DNA of 37,863 nucleotides from an uncultured Bacteroidales bacterium (GCA_949297975.1 CASFUX010000117.1:1-37863), one strand, 5' to 3'; counted from the stretch's first letter, positions 16,801 to 24,573 are shown. Notes: generated from the sequence alone by a model not told the origin. Numbers and translations: made by a program.

Positions 16801-17089
16801 CCACTTCCACGTCTTTCGTGTCGAAGCCGAGGTAGGACACTTCCAGCACCGCCCCTTCGGCCACGGTGAGGGCAAACCGCCCGTCCATGTCGGTGATGGT
16901 GCCGTTGTTGGTTCCTTTTTCCAGGACGCTGGCCCCGATGAGCGCTTCGCCCGCCGATGACACCGTGCCCGAGACATTTTTTGTTTGTGCAAACGCGATG
17001 CCGCTATAGCTCATGAGCAGCAGCATCAAGGGCAGGAAGCCGAATCTTGTTCGCTTCGCTGCGGAGAAATGATACTTTTTATTTCCCAT
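13898..17089 (-). CDS. SusC/RagA-family TonB-dependent outer-membrane transporter
   Basis: A 1063-residue protein that imports oligosaccharides across the outer membrane using TonB energy. It has a signal peptide (about 1-35, ending SYSGIAFAQ), a carboxypeptidase-regulatory-like domain at about 38-115 (VSGTVSSAGEALIGASVLEKG), a plug domain at about 120-240 with SusC-type IRGLGTIGDSDPLYIIDGVP and DVLKDAASAAIYGARAANGVI, then a long beta-barrel ending in the aromatic-terminated YPGARTYMVGLNIKF. Length and order match the family. It is the first gene of the PUL, with a candidate promoter 72 bases upstream, and is divergent from the hybrid sensor. No N-terminal sigma/anti-sigma interaction domain is seen, consistent with control by the hybrid sensor rather than an ECF sigma factor. 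Confidence 0.97.
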   Translation of the reverse strand: MGNKKYHFSAAKRTRFGFLPLMLLLMSYSGIAFAQTKNVSGTVSSAGEALIGASVLEKGTNNGTITDMDGRFALTVAEGAVLEVSYLGFDTKDVEVGTRTVLRIELEETVNVLDEFVAIGYGVQQKKLVTGATVQVKGDDISRLNTVNTLGALQSQTPGVNITKQSGKPGEGFKVTIRGLGTIGDSDPLYIIDGVPNGDIGMLNPSDIESVDVLKDAASAAIYGARAANGVILVTTKQGKKGKATVEYDGYIGWQNIAKTVTPLNAQQYLDIMNEAGYDRQYFVDRIPGYILEGVDNGTFTGTNWLQEMTLKNAPQQSHAINVTSGSDISTYSLGFSYTSQAPIIGLKEPEVESKYERYTLRINSEHNVIRHNDRNILTIGQTLTAGFVNSSGLGMGTGNMYWNDVRNALSASPLLPVYDPETGDYHRPLEGIDYQSKNPLAEMDYLRSRVNSKNYSTRGSLYLVFEPIKGLKYRSTFGFAYNGGTSREYIPAYELNSVDFSELDKVSQGAWNGLQWSWDNTITYDFEIGTGHKFTALIGNSLERWGYGENLNGSNKGSEFDSFEYAYLSNVKTIASGTTTLTGTPWDDGGLASFFARINYDYAGKYMASITMRADGSSNFARGHRWGYFPSVSAGWNISEERFFKENVRGIDQLKLRASWGENGNADITRLAYLATIAIGSPGNAAIYYFGEDKSQYDIGAYPDKIANPDLTWETSRQTDIGLDSRFLQSRLGFSFDWYRKMTLDWLVQPTALGIWGTGAPYINGGDIKNTGVEVSLDWNDHIGDFSYGIRGNLSYNRNEVMSIDNEEGFINGTSNILSHNTTYLARAEVGQPVGFFHGYKTAGIFQNEQAIADYTWTNPETGETKQIQPDAKPGDVRFVDYNNDGTISDDDKTFIGNPHPDITYGVTLTLGYKGFDFSVTGYGVAGNQIAKSYRSYTDKTFDNYTTDILGRWHGEGTSDRLPAINGSSINYGYVSDLYIEDGDYFRITNVTLGYDFRKLFESKFISQLRLYGSVQNLFTFTKYSGMDPEVGYGGGNSWTSGIDLGYYPGARTYMVGLNIKF

Positions 17090-17160
17090 GTTCAGAGATG
17101 TGTGATGAATGGATATTTGGGTTGTTTTTCCCTTCCCGGAGGTCGGGAAATTTCATGGTT

Positions 17161-17168
17161 CAAAAGTA
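17161..17168 (-). promoter_or_regulatory. Candidate -7 element for the SusC operon
   Basis: On the minus strand this reads TACTTTTG, matching the Bacteroides -7 consensus TAnnTTTG. It lies 72 bases before the SusC start codon, giving a plausible leader of about 65 bases. I do not see a good -33 TTTG at the usual distance, as expected for an activator-dependent PUL promoter, so support is moderate. Confidence 0.4.
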
Positions 17169-17305
17169 CTGGGATATTCTCACACGGATTTGTGTATTCA
17201 AGGACAGTGTTTTGCTTTTGCGCTTGCGGGCTTGCGCAAATGTTGCAAAGAGTTAAACATTTGTAGCTGTACCTGCGTCGCTACTCCATTTTAACAGAAA
17301 AATCT

Positions 17306-17313
17306 TACATTTG
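17306..17313 (+). promoter_or_regulatory. Candidate -7 element for the hybrid sensor gene
   Basis: TACATTTG matches the Bacteroides TAnnTTTG consensus and lies 47 bases before the chosen start at 17361. A matching -33 element is not apparent. An upstream in-frame ATG at 17313 overlaps this element and would spoil the signal peptide, which supports the start at 17361. Confidence 0.4.
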
Positions 17314-17360
17314 TGGTGCAAAACCGCCATCCCGCTTTCGGATGGCTCAGCCTTACGATT

Positions 17361-20300
17361 ATGATGCGTAAAAAACCACTTTGCATAGTGCTTCTGTGTT
17401 GGTCGTGTTGTGCGGTCATGGCGAGTGCGGACAAGTTTTACGGCTTGCGGGAAGGGCTGTCCAATGGTCATGTGAACAACATTTACCAAGACCGCAACGG
17501 GCTGGTGTGGGTGTGCACGGACAATGGGCTGAACAGTTTCGACGGCGTGGAATTCAAGACTTTTTCGCACGTGGAGGGCGATACCGCCTCTTTGGGCAAC
17601 AATTCCGTGCTCTCCATCTACGACGACAGCCGGGGCAACCTGTGGGTAGGCACGGCGGGCGGCCTCCAGTTGCTCGACCGCGCTACAGGCAAGTTTTCCA
17701 CCCTGCATTTCTCTTATCCCTACATCACCGACTTCAGCTACGTGAGCTGCATCATGGAGGACAGTCGGGGCGACATTTGGATATCCACCAGCCGGGCCGG
17801 GGCCATTTGCCTGCGGGGCGACGACCACCGTCCCGTGTACTACCTGCCCGCCAACAGCAACATTTGCAGCGACAAAATCAACACCCTGTTCGAAGACCGC
17901 TTCGGCAATATCTGGATAGGCTCGCAGGACAATGGGCTGAGCGTGCTGAACACGGGCAACCACACGATGGTGAATTATGCCCACGACCCGGACGACCCTC
18001 ATTCGCTGTCGAGCAACAAGGTGTTTTCCATCCTCGAATTGCCTGACGGCAACATCCTGGTAGGTACCATCGACGGCGGGGTGGACTTGTTCGATTACAG
18101 TACGAAGCGGTTCGTGCGCAACTATATCCCTTCGGTGGAGGGCATCTTCACCATGCGGAGGGGGAATGCCAACAACGTGTGGATAGGCACGGACGGCTAC
18201 GGGCTGAAAAACTTCGACTTGGGTACGCGGACGCTCACTACGTACGAGTCGGACATGAACCGCTTCGACATGCGCCGGGCCAAGGTGCACGGCATTTGGG
18301 AAGACCGCCAAAGCAACTTGTGGCTGGCTCTCTACCAGAAGGGTATCATGATGGTGCCGCAGCAGGAAAGGATATTCCGCAACATGGGTTTCAACGCCTT
18401 CCGCCCCGGGTCGAGCATCGGGGTGGATTGCGTGCTGAGCATCCTGGAAGACCGCCGGGGGCGGCTGTGGGTGGGCACGGACGGCGACGGCATTTACCGC
18501 CTTGACCCGCAGCGGCGGGTGGAACGCCATTACACGGGCGGCAAGCTGTCGGCCCGCGTGGCGTTGGCCCTGTTCGAGGACAGCCGGGGACGCATTTGGG
18601 TGGGCACATATCTGAACGGCCTGTTCCTGTACGACGAAAAGGGAGATGCCTTCCGCTCCGTGCCGCTGAGCGTGGAGGGGCGCGAGGCAAAGGATATCTA
18701 CACCATCACTGAGGACGGGGAAGGCACGTTGTGGATTGGCACGAACGAAAACGGCTTGTGCCTGTACCGCCCCGACGACCGCTCGCTGCGCAGTTTCACG
18801 CACGACATGCTCGCGGGCGGCAACCAGATAGCGAGCAATTCCATTCACACGGTGCTGTTCGGCCGCGACAGCCTGGTGTGGATTGGCACGAGCAATGCGG
18901 GAGTGGACTGTTACGACCTGCGCACGCGCACGTTTGCCCATTATGCCGTGGAAAACGGGCGGTTGAGCAACAACAACGTGTACGCCGTGGCGCAGGACTC
19001 CACCGGGTGCCTGTGGGTGGGCACCAAGCAGGGACTGCATTGCCTGGACTTGCGGCGCGACACGACTTTCCTTTATACCGAGCAGGACGGGCTGGCCAAT
19101 GCCTCGGTGGCGGGCATCGAGGTGGACGGGCGCAATAACCTGTGGGTAAGCACGGGCTTCGGCCTTTCGTTTTTCGACACGTCCAAACGCGCGTTTTCCA
19201 ATTATTACCTCTCCGATGGCTTGCAGAACAACGAGTTCCGGCGCGGGGCGCATTTCACCTCGTCTGCCACGGGCGAGCTGTTCTTCGGCGGGCTGGAGGG
19301 GCTTACCTCCTTTTTCCCTTTCACCTCCATGCAGGGGCACGAGCTGGCCAACCTCGTGTTCACCGACCTTTATTTATATAATGAAAAGATGCGGGTGCCC
19401 GAGGCCGGGTACGCCGCCTGGGGCACGAGCACGGACACTGCCGGGCCGATTGCCATCCGGTACGACATCCGCAATTTCTCCATCGGCTTTGCCGCGTTCG
19501 AGTACAACATGCCCGACAAGGTGGTGTACCAGGTGAAGATGACCGGCTTCGACACCGAGTGGCGCACGATGCCCGCCGGCAGCCGCCTGGCCACTTACAC
19601 CAACCTGCCTCCGGGCGACTATGTGTTTTCCGTGCGGGCTTTCCTGCCCGGCACCGCCCCGTTGGAACGCAGCCTGCCCATCGTCATCACGCCGCCTTTC
19701 TGGTTCACGTGGTGGGCCAAGTGCCTGTATGCCTTGCTGGTGCTGGGCGTGGTGGCGTGGACCTATTACCGCATGAAGCAAGGCATCCGCCGCCGCGACG
19801 AGGAGATGCGTAGGGAGAACGAGAACCTCATCATGCAGTCCAAGCTCCAGTTCTTCACCGACATCTCGCACGAGATACGCACCCCCCTCACCCTTATCCT
19901 CTCGCCCGTGGAGACGCTCATCAGGCAGACGCCCGACGGTGCGCTGAAAAACACCTACAAGCTCATCAACCAAAACGGGCAGCGCATCCTGCGCCTCATC
20001 AACCAGGTGATGGAGATGCGCAAGCTCGACCGCGGGCAGGTGCGGTTGCTGGCCGTGCGCACCGACGTGGAGCCTTTCGTGCGCGAGGTGGCCTCGGCGT
20101 TCGACAATCTGGCCCGCGAGAAGCGCATCAGCTTTGCCGTGCAGGTGGAGCCGGGGCTGCCCCGGGTGTGGATAGACCGGGAGAAACTGGACAAGGTGAT
20201 ATTCAACGTGCTGTCCAATGCTTTCAAGTACACTCCCCGGGGCGGGCGCATCACCTTGGACGCGGGACGCGAAGGGGAAAACCTGGTGATACGCATTGCC

Positions 20301-21452
20301 GACACGGGCGAGGGCATACCGCCCGAACAGCGCGAGGTGATATTCAACCGCTTCTACCAGGCTCCCACGGCGGCCAACCGCAACAAGATGGGTACCGGCA
20401 TCGGCCTGCATCTGTCGCGCAGCCTCATGGAGATACACCACGGGCGCATTTACGTGGAGGACTCGCCCGGCAAAGGGGCCGTGTTCGCCATCACGCTGCC
20501 GATGGACGGCGGCTACCTGAAGCCGGGGGAAATGCAGCAGGAGGCTTCGGAGGGCAGCCTCGCCACCCTGGTACAGCCCGCTTTGTACGATGTGGGCGAC
20601 ACTGCTGCCGACGTGTCGCGTCCCGCACCGCCGCCGGGCAGCACCCGCTGCAAGCTGCTCGTGGTGGAGGACGACAAGGACATCCGCCAGTACCTGCGCG
20701 ACATACTGGGGCGCGAGTACCACATCCTGGAGGCCGACAACGGCCTGCACGGGCTGGAGATGGCCATCGGCGAGCAGCCCGACTGCGTGATTACCGACGT
20801 GATGATGCCGGGCATGGACGGCATCGAGATGTGCCGCAAGCTCAAGGCCAACGAACGCACCTGCCACATCCCCGTCATCATGCTCACGGCCAAGACCGCC
20901 GTGGAGCAGCGCATCGAGGGGCTGGAAGTGGGGGCGGACTCGTACATTCCCAAGCCCTTCAACGTGGAGCATCTGCGTACCCGCGTGCGCAAGCTCATCG
21001 AACTGCGGCGCACCATGCGGGACAAATATGAAGGAAAATACGAACTGCGCCGGGAAGACATCAAGATAAAGTCGGTGGACGAAAAGTTCCTTGAAAAACT
21101 GGAACAAATCGTCAAGGAACAGATATCCGACCCCGGCCTTTCCGTGGAGACCATCAGCCAGCAGATCGGCATCAGCCGCTCGCAGCTGCAACGCAAGCTG
21201 AAGCAGCTGACGAACCAGAACCCCAGCGACTACCTCAAGACGGCCCGCCTGCGCTATGCCGCCCAGTTGCTCGTGTCGAAGAACCTCACCATCTCCGAGG
21301 TGACATACGAAGCGGGATTTTCCACTTTGTCGCATTTCTCCAACAGCTTCCGCGAGTTCTACGGCATGTCGCCCACCCGCTACGTGGAGCTGTACCGCAA
21401 CGGTCACCACCACGGGGATGCCGCCTCCGCCGAACCGTCCAAGGGGGATTGA
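17361..21452 (+). CDS. Hybrid two-component system regulator (HTCS) of the PUL
   Basis: A 1363-residue single-protein sensor and transcription factor. It has a signal peptide (MMRKKPLCIVLLCWSCCAVMASA), then about 650 residues of two-bladed-propeller repeats (repeated DxxGxLWVGT-type motifs) forming the periplasmic ligand sensor, a Y_Y_Y domain at about 700-763, and a membrane segment at about 781-805. The histidine kinase domain has phospho-acceptor His837 in FFTDISHEIRTP and ATP-binding motifs NAFKYTPRGG, DTGEGIPPE and GTGIGLHLS. The receiver domain (about 1097-1210) has phospho-acceptor Asp1146 in VITDVMMPGMDG. An AraC-type DNA-binding domain ends the protein (about 1260-1355). Every catalytic residue is present. 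Divergent placement next to susC indicates that it activates this PUL on sensing an oligosaccharide. Its stop codon lies at the edge of a repeat element. Confidence 0.96.
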   Translation: MMRKKPLCIVLLCWSCCAVMASADKFYGLREGLSNGHVNNIYQDRNGLVWVCTDNGLNSFDGVEFKTFSHVEGDTASLGNNSVLSIYDDSRGNLWVGTAGGLQLLDRATGKFSTLHFSYPYITDFSYVSCIMEDSRGDIWISTSRAGAICLRGDDHRPVYYLPANSNICSDKINTLFEDRFGNIWIGSQDNGLSVLNTGNHTMVNYAHDPDDPHSLSSNKVFSILELPDGNILVGTIDGGVDLFDYSTKRFVRNYIPSVEGIFTMRRGNANNVWIGTDGYGLKNFDLGTRTLTTYESDMNRFDMRRAKVHGIWEDRQSNLWLALYQKGIMMVPQQERIFRNMGFNAFRPGSSIGVDCVLSILEDRRGRLWVGTDGDGIYRLDPQRRVERHYTGGKLSARVALALFEDSRGRIWVGTYLNGLFLYDEKGDAFRSVPLSVEGREAKDIYTITEDGEGTLWIGTNENGLCLYRPDDRSLRSFTHDMLAGGNQIASNSIHTVLFGRDSLVWIGTSNAGVDCYDLRTRTFAHYAVENGRLSNNNVYAVAQDSTGCLWVGTKQGLHCLDLRRDTTFLYTEQDGLANASVAGIEVDGRNNLWVSTGFGLSFFDTSKRAFSNYYLSDGLQNNEFRRGAHFTSSATGELFFGGLEGLTSFFPFTSMQGHELANLVFTDLYLYNEKMRVPEAGYAAWGTSTDTAGPIAIRYDIRNFSIGFAAFEYNMPDKVVYQVKMTGFDTEWRTMPAGSRLATYTNLPPGDYVFSVRAFLPGTAPLERSLPIVITPPFWFTWWAKCLYALLVLGVVAWTYYRMKQGIRRRDEEMRRENENLIMQSKLQFFTDISHEIRTPLTLILSPVETLIRQTPDGALKNTYKLINQNGQRILRLINQVMEMRKLDRGQVRLLAVRTDVEPFVREVASAFDNLAREKRISFAVQVEPGLPRVWIDREKLDKVIFNVLSNAFKYTPRGGRITLDAGREGENLVIRIADTGEGIPPEQREVIFNRFYQAPTAANRNKMGTGIGLHLSRSLMEIHHGRIYVEDSPGKGAVFAITLPMDGGYLKPGEMQQEASEGSLATLVQPALYDVGDTAADVSRPAPPPGSTRCKLLVVEDDKDIRQYLRDILGREYHILEADNGLHGLEMAIGEQPDCVITDVMMPGMDGIEMCRKLKANERTCHIPVIMLTAKTAVEQRIEGLEVGADSYIPKPFNVEHLRTRVRKLIELRRTMRDKYEGKYELRREDIKIKSVDEKFLEKLEQIVKEQISDPGLSVETISQQIGISRSQLQRKLKQLTNQNPSDYLKTARLRYAAQLLVSKNLTISEVTYEAGFSTLSHFSNSFREFYGMSPTRYVELYRNGHHHGDAASAEPSKGD

Positions 21453-21496
21453 GCATGTTCTGAAGCCGAAGTTTACGCAGACGAAACGGACTTTAT

Positions 21497-21694
21497 CCCC
21501 CTCTCCCAGGAGGTTGTGTGAAAATTACGAAACAAACCTGCCGTCATTTCGACCGTAGGGAGACACGAAGTTGAGCGTAAGCTAAATCTGCTACTATAAA
21601 GCCCCCAAAGCCACTGTGAGATTTCTCGCTGCGCTCGAAATGACGAGGACGGCATGAAAATGGTACTTTTCACACAGCCTCCCGGGAGAGGGGG
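21497..21694 (+). mobile_element. MITE-like element, copy 1
   Basis: A 198-bp non-coding element bounded by 28-bp terminal inverted repeats: 21497-21524 (starts CCCCCTCTCCCAGGAGG) and 21667-21694. The two arms match at 26 of 28 positions. The interior has a second inverted pair, GTCATTTCGA...TCGAAATGAC. The copy at 26436-26632 is in the opposite orientation and about 80% alike by eye. There is no transposase. Similarity between the copies runs past the inverted repeats on both sides (about 21442-21757), so the true unit may be larger. Confidence 0.75.
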
Positions 21695-21793
21695 TAGGGG
21701 TGAGGTGCTAAAGTCAAGATAGTCAGTAATTGCAGCCGATATTTATCCCAAGTTCATGTATGTACAGACTGTTTTAGGCGGACAATAGTAACC

Positions 21794-21900
21794 AATGGTC
21801 CCGATGCCCTTGCGTCGGGACAAGCTCTGTGTGCTCCTTAAAGACAAAAAAGAATAAAAAACTCTGTGCCGCTCTGTGTTCCCCTCCGTGTCTTTCTGTG
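21794..21900 (+). repeat. TCCCGATGC/CTCTGTG intergenic repeat, copy 1
   Basis: It starts with the small hairpin TCCCGATGC...GCGTCGGGA, followed by AAGCTCTGTGTGCTC, an A-rich stretch and repeated CTCTGTG words. A copy in the same orientation is at about 29110-29217 and an inverted one at about 28580-28722. It is non-coding. Confidence 0.7.
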
Positions 21901-21902
21901 CA

Positions 21903-21990
21903 ACGCAAGTTCCGTGCCTACGGAAATTCGGCTGCGTTATAACAGAAATTCAGGCGCGTTATAACGGAAATATGACTGCGTTATAACGGC
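21903..21990. repeat. TTCCGTGCCTACGGAA hairpin and GCGTTATAACGGAAAT repeats
   Basis: A short perfect hairpin (TTCCGTGCCTACGGAA) is followed by three tandem units of about 23 bases, each with GCGTTATAAC. The sequence resembles the TTCCGTA family found at 182-260, 9317-9400 and 29240-29310. No function is evident. Confidence 0.65.
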
Positions 21991-22102
21991 GTTGCGGGCG
22001 CGATGCGACATCCGTCCAAGTATTGGCTACAAATATTCAAACGCCCGCCCATAATTTCAAACAATATCGTATTTGTTGCAACCCCTTGCCGTGCATCCGC
22101 TC

Positions 22103-22110
22103 TAATTTTG
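22103..22110 (+). promoter_or_regulatory. Candidate -7 element for the exported-protein cluster
   Basis: TAATTTTG fits the TAnnTTTG consensus and lies 58 bases before the start at 22169. A TTTG at 22072-22075 lies upstream, but the spacer (27 bases) is longer than the usual 19-21, so only the -7 part is well matched. Confidence 0.4.
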
Positions 22111-22168
22111 CAACGTATGAAAACGTCCCGCCGGGGCGTTGTGTTTAACGTTCAAATTATTTGATTAC

Positions 22169-22663
22169 ATGAAGAAGATTATTTTCCCTATCGCATTGGC
22201 CCTCTGCTCGCTGGCGGGCGCGTGGGCGCAAGTGCCCGGCGCGTTCCAATACCAGGCGGTGGTGCGCAATGCCGATGGTAGCGTGGCTTCCAACAAGCCG
22301 CTGGAGGTGCAGGTCAACATCCGCCAGGGGGCGGTTGACGGTGAGTCGGTGTACGAGGAAGTACACACCACGTCGAGCAACGCCGCCGGCATCGTGACGC
22401 TGAGGATTGGCGAGGGCAGCAACTCGTCGCGTACCAAGCTGTTTGCCGACATCGACTGGAGTGCCGCCACCTATTTTATAGATATGCAGGTGGATCGGGG
22501 CGAGGGCTTCGAGAGCATCGGCTGCCAGCAACTGCTGAGCGTGCCCTACGCCAAGTGTGCCGAGACGGCGGACAACGTGCACGTGACCTCGCCCGACGGA
22601 CGGCTGTGGCGCATCCAAGTGGACAACAACGGTACCCTGTCGGCCTGGGCCGTGACGGAATAA
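22169..22663 (+). CDS. Small exported protein consisting of a YQAVVR module
   Basis: A 164-residue protein. The start at 22169 gives signal MKKIIFPIALALCSLAGAWAQ; an earlier in-frame ATG would extend it with no benefit. The mature part is one module: FQYQAVVRNADG, then EEVHTTSSNAAGIVTLRIGEG, IDWSAATYFIDMQVD, QQLLSVPYAKCAETA and a tail SPDGRLWRIQVDNNGTLSAW. The same motifs in the same order form residues about 25-168 of the GH16 protein at 23189-24469. Similar modules occur in many secreted Bacteroidota proteins, to my knowledge without an assigned function. No catalytic motif is seen. It is first of a run with genes at 22680 and 23189, so it may be an assembly or surface-attachment partner; that is inference. 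Confidence 0.8.
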   Translation: MKKIIFPIALALCSLAGAWAQVPGAFQYQAVVRNADGSVASNKPLEVQVNIRQGAVDGESVYEEVHTTSSNAAGIVTLRIGEGSNSSRTKLFADIDWSAATYFIDMQVDRGEGFESIGCQQLLSVPYAKCAETADNVHVTSPDGRLWRIQVDNNGTLSAWAVTE

Positions 22664-22670
22664 GGAGGAG
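22664..22670 (+). promoter_or_regulatory. Shine-Dalgarno-like site before the small T9SS-tail gene
   Basis: GGAGGAG lies directly after the preceding stop codon and 9 bases before the ATG at 22680. Strong purine boxes of this kind are uncommon in Bacteroidota, where A-rich leaders are the norm. It supports translation of the second gene from a shared mRNA. Confidence 0.5.
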
Positions 22671-22679
22671 GGCGACGGT

Positions 22680-23138
22680 ATGATGAAAAAAGCATCCTTC
22701 TTTCTTATTATGTTAGCCCTGTGCGCCACCGCGCGGGCGCAGTCGGTGGCGGGTGCCGCCGGGGGCGACAGCGAGGCCGCCACGTGGACGGTAGGCGAGG
22801 TGTTCACCGCCTCGGTGCTGCGGAGCAACGTGGTGCGCATCTCGCAAGGGTTCAACCAACCGCTCGCCGTGGAGGCTTCGGGCGTGCTGGACGTGGAGGC
22901 CGACCGCCTGTCGTTCACTGCCTGGCCCAATCCCGTGGTGGACGAGCTGCAACTGCGCTTTGCCGACGGCACGGCGTGCGAATGGAGCTTGTATGATATC
23001 AACGGGGCGCAACTTCGCACGGGCAGTTCGGCCACAGGCGATGCCCGCATCGACTTCTCCCAAGCAGTGTCGGGCGAGTATGTGCTGCGCGTGACCACCT
23101 CGGCAGGCAGCCGGGCGGTAACCATCGTGAAACGATAG
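22680..23138 (+). CDS. Small exported protein with T9SS type A sorting-like domain
   Basis: A 152-residue protein with a signal peptide (MMKKASFFLIMLALCATARAQ). A second ATG follows the first, so the start is 22680 or 22683. Residues about 22-62 contain ATWTVGEVFTASV and VVRISQGFNQPL, a short motif (weakly, VGE...QGFxQP) that I recall from small Bacteroidota exported proteins. Residues about 70-152 (FTAWPNPVVDELQLRF, then GEYVLRVTTSAGSRAVTIVKR) form a T9SS type A sorting-like domain that would be removed on export to the surface. It is 16 bases after the YQAVVR gene and 50 before the GH16 gene. There is no enzymatic domain; an accessory or structural role is inferred. Confidence 0.8.
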   Translation: MMKKASFFLIMLALCATARAQSVAGAAGGDSEAATWTVGEVFTASVLRSNVVRISQGFNQPLAVEASGVLDVEADRLSFTAWPNPVVDELQLRFADGTACEWSLYDINGAQLRTGSSATGDARIDFSQAVSGEYVLRVTTSAGSRAVTIVKR

Positions 23139-23188
23139 GGTCAAGGCAACAAAAGTCATTTATACATCCAAATAAACAGAAAAAACCA

Positions 23189-24469
23189 ATGAAAAAAGCA
23201 TTTATAATATTGTATGCCTTGGCAGGGTTGCTCCCGGCAGTCGGGTTGCGGGCCGTCGAGGCGAGGCCGTTGCCCTACCAGGCGGTGGTGCGCGATGCCG
23301 AAGGCCAGCCCTTGGCCAACGAGGACGTGACCGTGCAGTTCTTTGTCCGCAGGCAACTTTCCTCCCGCACCGATGCCGCACCTGCCACCCTCTACAGCGA
23401 GACGCACACGGTCACGAGCGATGCCCACGGCTGGGTACGCCTGGAGGTGGGCACGGGTACGCCCCTCAGCGGCACGTATGAGGCCATCGACTGGTGGGGC
23501 AACGTGTATGTGGACGTGCAGTGGCAGCTGCCCGGCGGTGAGCAGGCGTTTACCACCACGCAGCAGTTGGGCACCGTGCCTTACGCCCTCTCGGCCGAGT
23601 CGACCCTGTTGCTCGCCTCGCCCGACGGCACGCGCTGGAGCGTGGAGGCCGATAACGAAGGCAACCTGCGCACCGTGCCCGTGCCCGCGCGGTTCACCCG
23701 CATGGTGTTCTCGGACGAGTTCGACCGGCCCGGCATGTTGGACGAAAGCAAGTGGGGGTACGAGGAAGGCTACGTGCGCAACGGCGAGGAGCAATACTAC
23801 ACCGTGGCACGCCGCGAGAATTGCTACGTGGGCGACGATGGTTACCTGCACATCATCTGCCGCAATGACAGCGCATTGATAGAGGATGCCCTCTATGAAA
23901 AGCCTTGGGGCGCGGGCGGGTCGCACGGCTACCGTGCCGATACCGTGATACCCATCACCTCGGCCAGTGTCAATACCAAAGGCAAGTTCGCCTTCACCTA
24001 TGGGCGTGTCGAGGTGCGTGCCAAGCTGCCTGTGTGCCTCGGCTCATGGCCGGCCATCTGGATGTTTGCCCACGATCGCAGCGACTGGCCCGCCTGCGGC
24101 GAGATAGACATCATGGAGCACGTGGGTTACGGTCCTGACAAAGTGTACTTCACCCTCCACACCACGGACATGAACAGCGACAACCAGCCCAACCGCTATG
24201 CGGGCAACGCCGACTTTGACGACCCGACGGGCTGGCACGTCTTCGCCTTCGAGTGGCATCCGGACCGCATGATATGGTACGTGGACGGCGTACAGGAGTT
24301 CTCCGTCATCCGCTCGCGCGAATACTCGGACAGCAACTGGCCGTTCCATAACGACTTCTACCTCATGCTCAACCTCGCCTTCGGCGGCGGCTGGGGCGGT
24401 CGCGAGGGTATTGACGTGGAGGCACTCCCCATCGAATACCTGGTCGATTACGTGCGCATTTACCAATAA
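23189..24469 (+). CDS. GH16 beta-glucanase (laminarinase-like) with N-terminal YQAVVR module
   Basis: A 426-residue exported enzyme. It has signal MKKAFIILYALAGLLPAVGLRA, then at about 25-168 the same module as the 22169 protein (LPYQAVVRDAEG..., VPYALSAES, SPDGTRWSVEADNEG). From about residue 170 it is a family 16 catalytic domain (MVFSDEFDRPG, GRVEVRAKLPVCLGSWPAIWMF, GEIDIMEHVGYGP), with nucleophile Glu305, Asp307 and acid/base Glu310 in EIDIME, the beta-bulge form of laminarinase-type GH16. The domain ends in the usual VDYVRIYQ. It probably hydrolyses beta-1,3 or mixed-linkage glucans in the endo mode, but GH16 also includes other specificities. It has no T9SS-like tail. Its products would suit the GH3 enzymes of the PUL, but the two clusters may be regulated separately. 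Confidence 0.92.
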   Translation: MKKAFIILYALAGLLPAVGLRAVEARPLPYQAVVRDAEGQPLANEDVTVQFFVRRQLSSRTDAAPATLYSETHTVTSDAHGWVRLEVGTGTPLSGTYEAIDWWGNVYVDVQWQLPGGEQAFTTTQQLGTVPYALSAESTLLLASPDGTRWSVEADNEGNLRTVPVPARFTRMVFSDEFDRPGMLDESKWGYEEGYVRNGEEQYYTVARRENCYVGDDGYLHIICRNDSALIEDALYEKPWGAGGSHGYRADTVIPITSASVNTKGKFAFTYGRVEVRAKLPVCLGSWPAIWMFAHDRSDWPACGEIDIMEHVGYGPDKVYFTLHTTDMNSDNQPNRYAGNADFDDPTGWHVFAFEWHPDRMIWYVDGVQEFSVIRSREYSDSNWPFHNDFYLMLNLAFGGGWGGREGIDVEALPIEYLVDYVRIYQ

Positions 24470-24570
24470 GAGGGGTGAAAGGTGAAAGGGAGAAAGTTTA
24501 AAGGATAAAGTAGAAAGGGGAAAGGTTTAAAGGATAAAGGGGAAAGGATAGAGGCGGAAAATGTCCGCTC
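24470..24570 (+). repeat. Purine-rich low-complexity tract after the GH16 stop
   Basis: Directly after the stop comes GAGGGGTGAAAGGTGAAAGG and then repeated AAAGGATAAAG-type words. The same GAGGGGTGAAAGG appears on the minus strand straight after the atpD stop (complement of 35987-36005), followed by the same kind of purine repeats. Confidence 0.6.
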
Positions 24571-24573
24571 TCC

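Larger units (their letters stand above)
21453..22168. other. Repeat-rich intergenic region after the HTCS gene
   Basis: These 716 bases hold no supported gene. In order they contain the MITE-like element (core 21497-21694, with similarity to the second copy continuing to about 21757), a copy of the CTCTGTG element (about 21794-21900), TTCCGTA and GCGTTATAACGGAAAT repeats (21903-21990), and an AT-richer leader (22020-22168) with a candidate promoter for the exported-protein cluster. Confidence 0.7.

Noticed and set aside
17253..21413. Long minus-strand open frames (695 and 679 codons) opposite the hybrid sensor
   Set aside because: They are antisense shadows, rich in His, Ala, Val and Gln, caused by GC-rich codon bias; the sense frame has complete sensor, kinase, receiver and DNA-binding domains.
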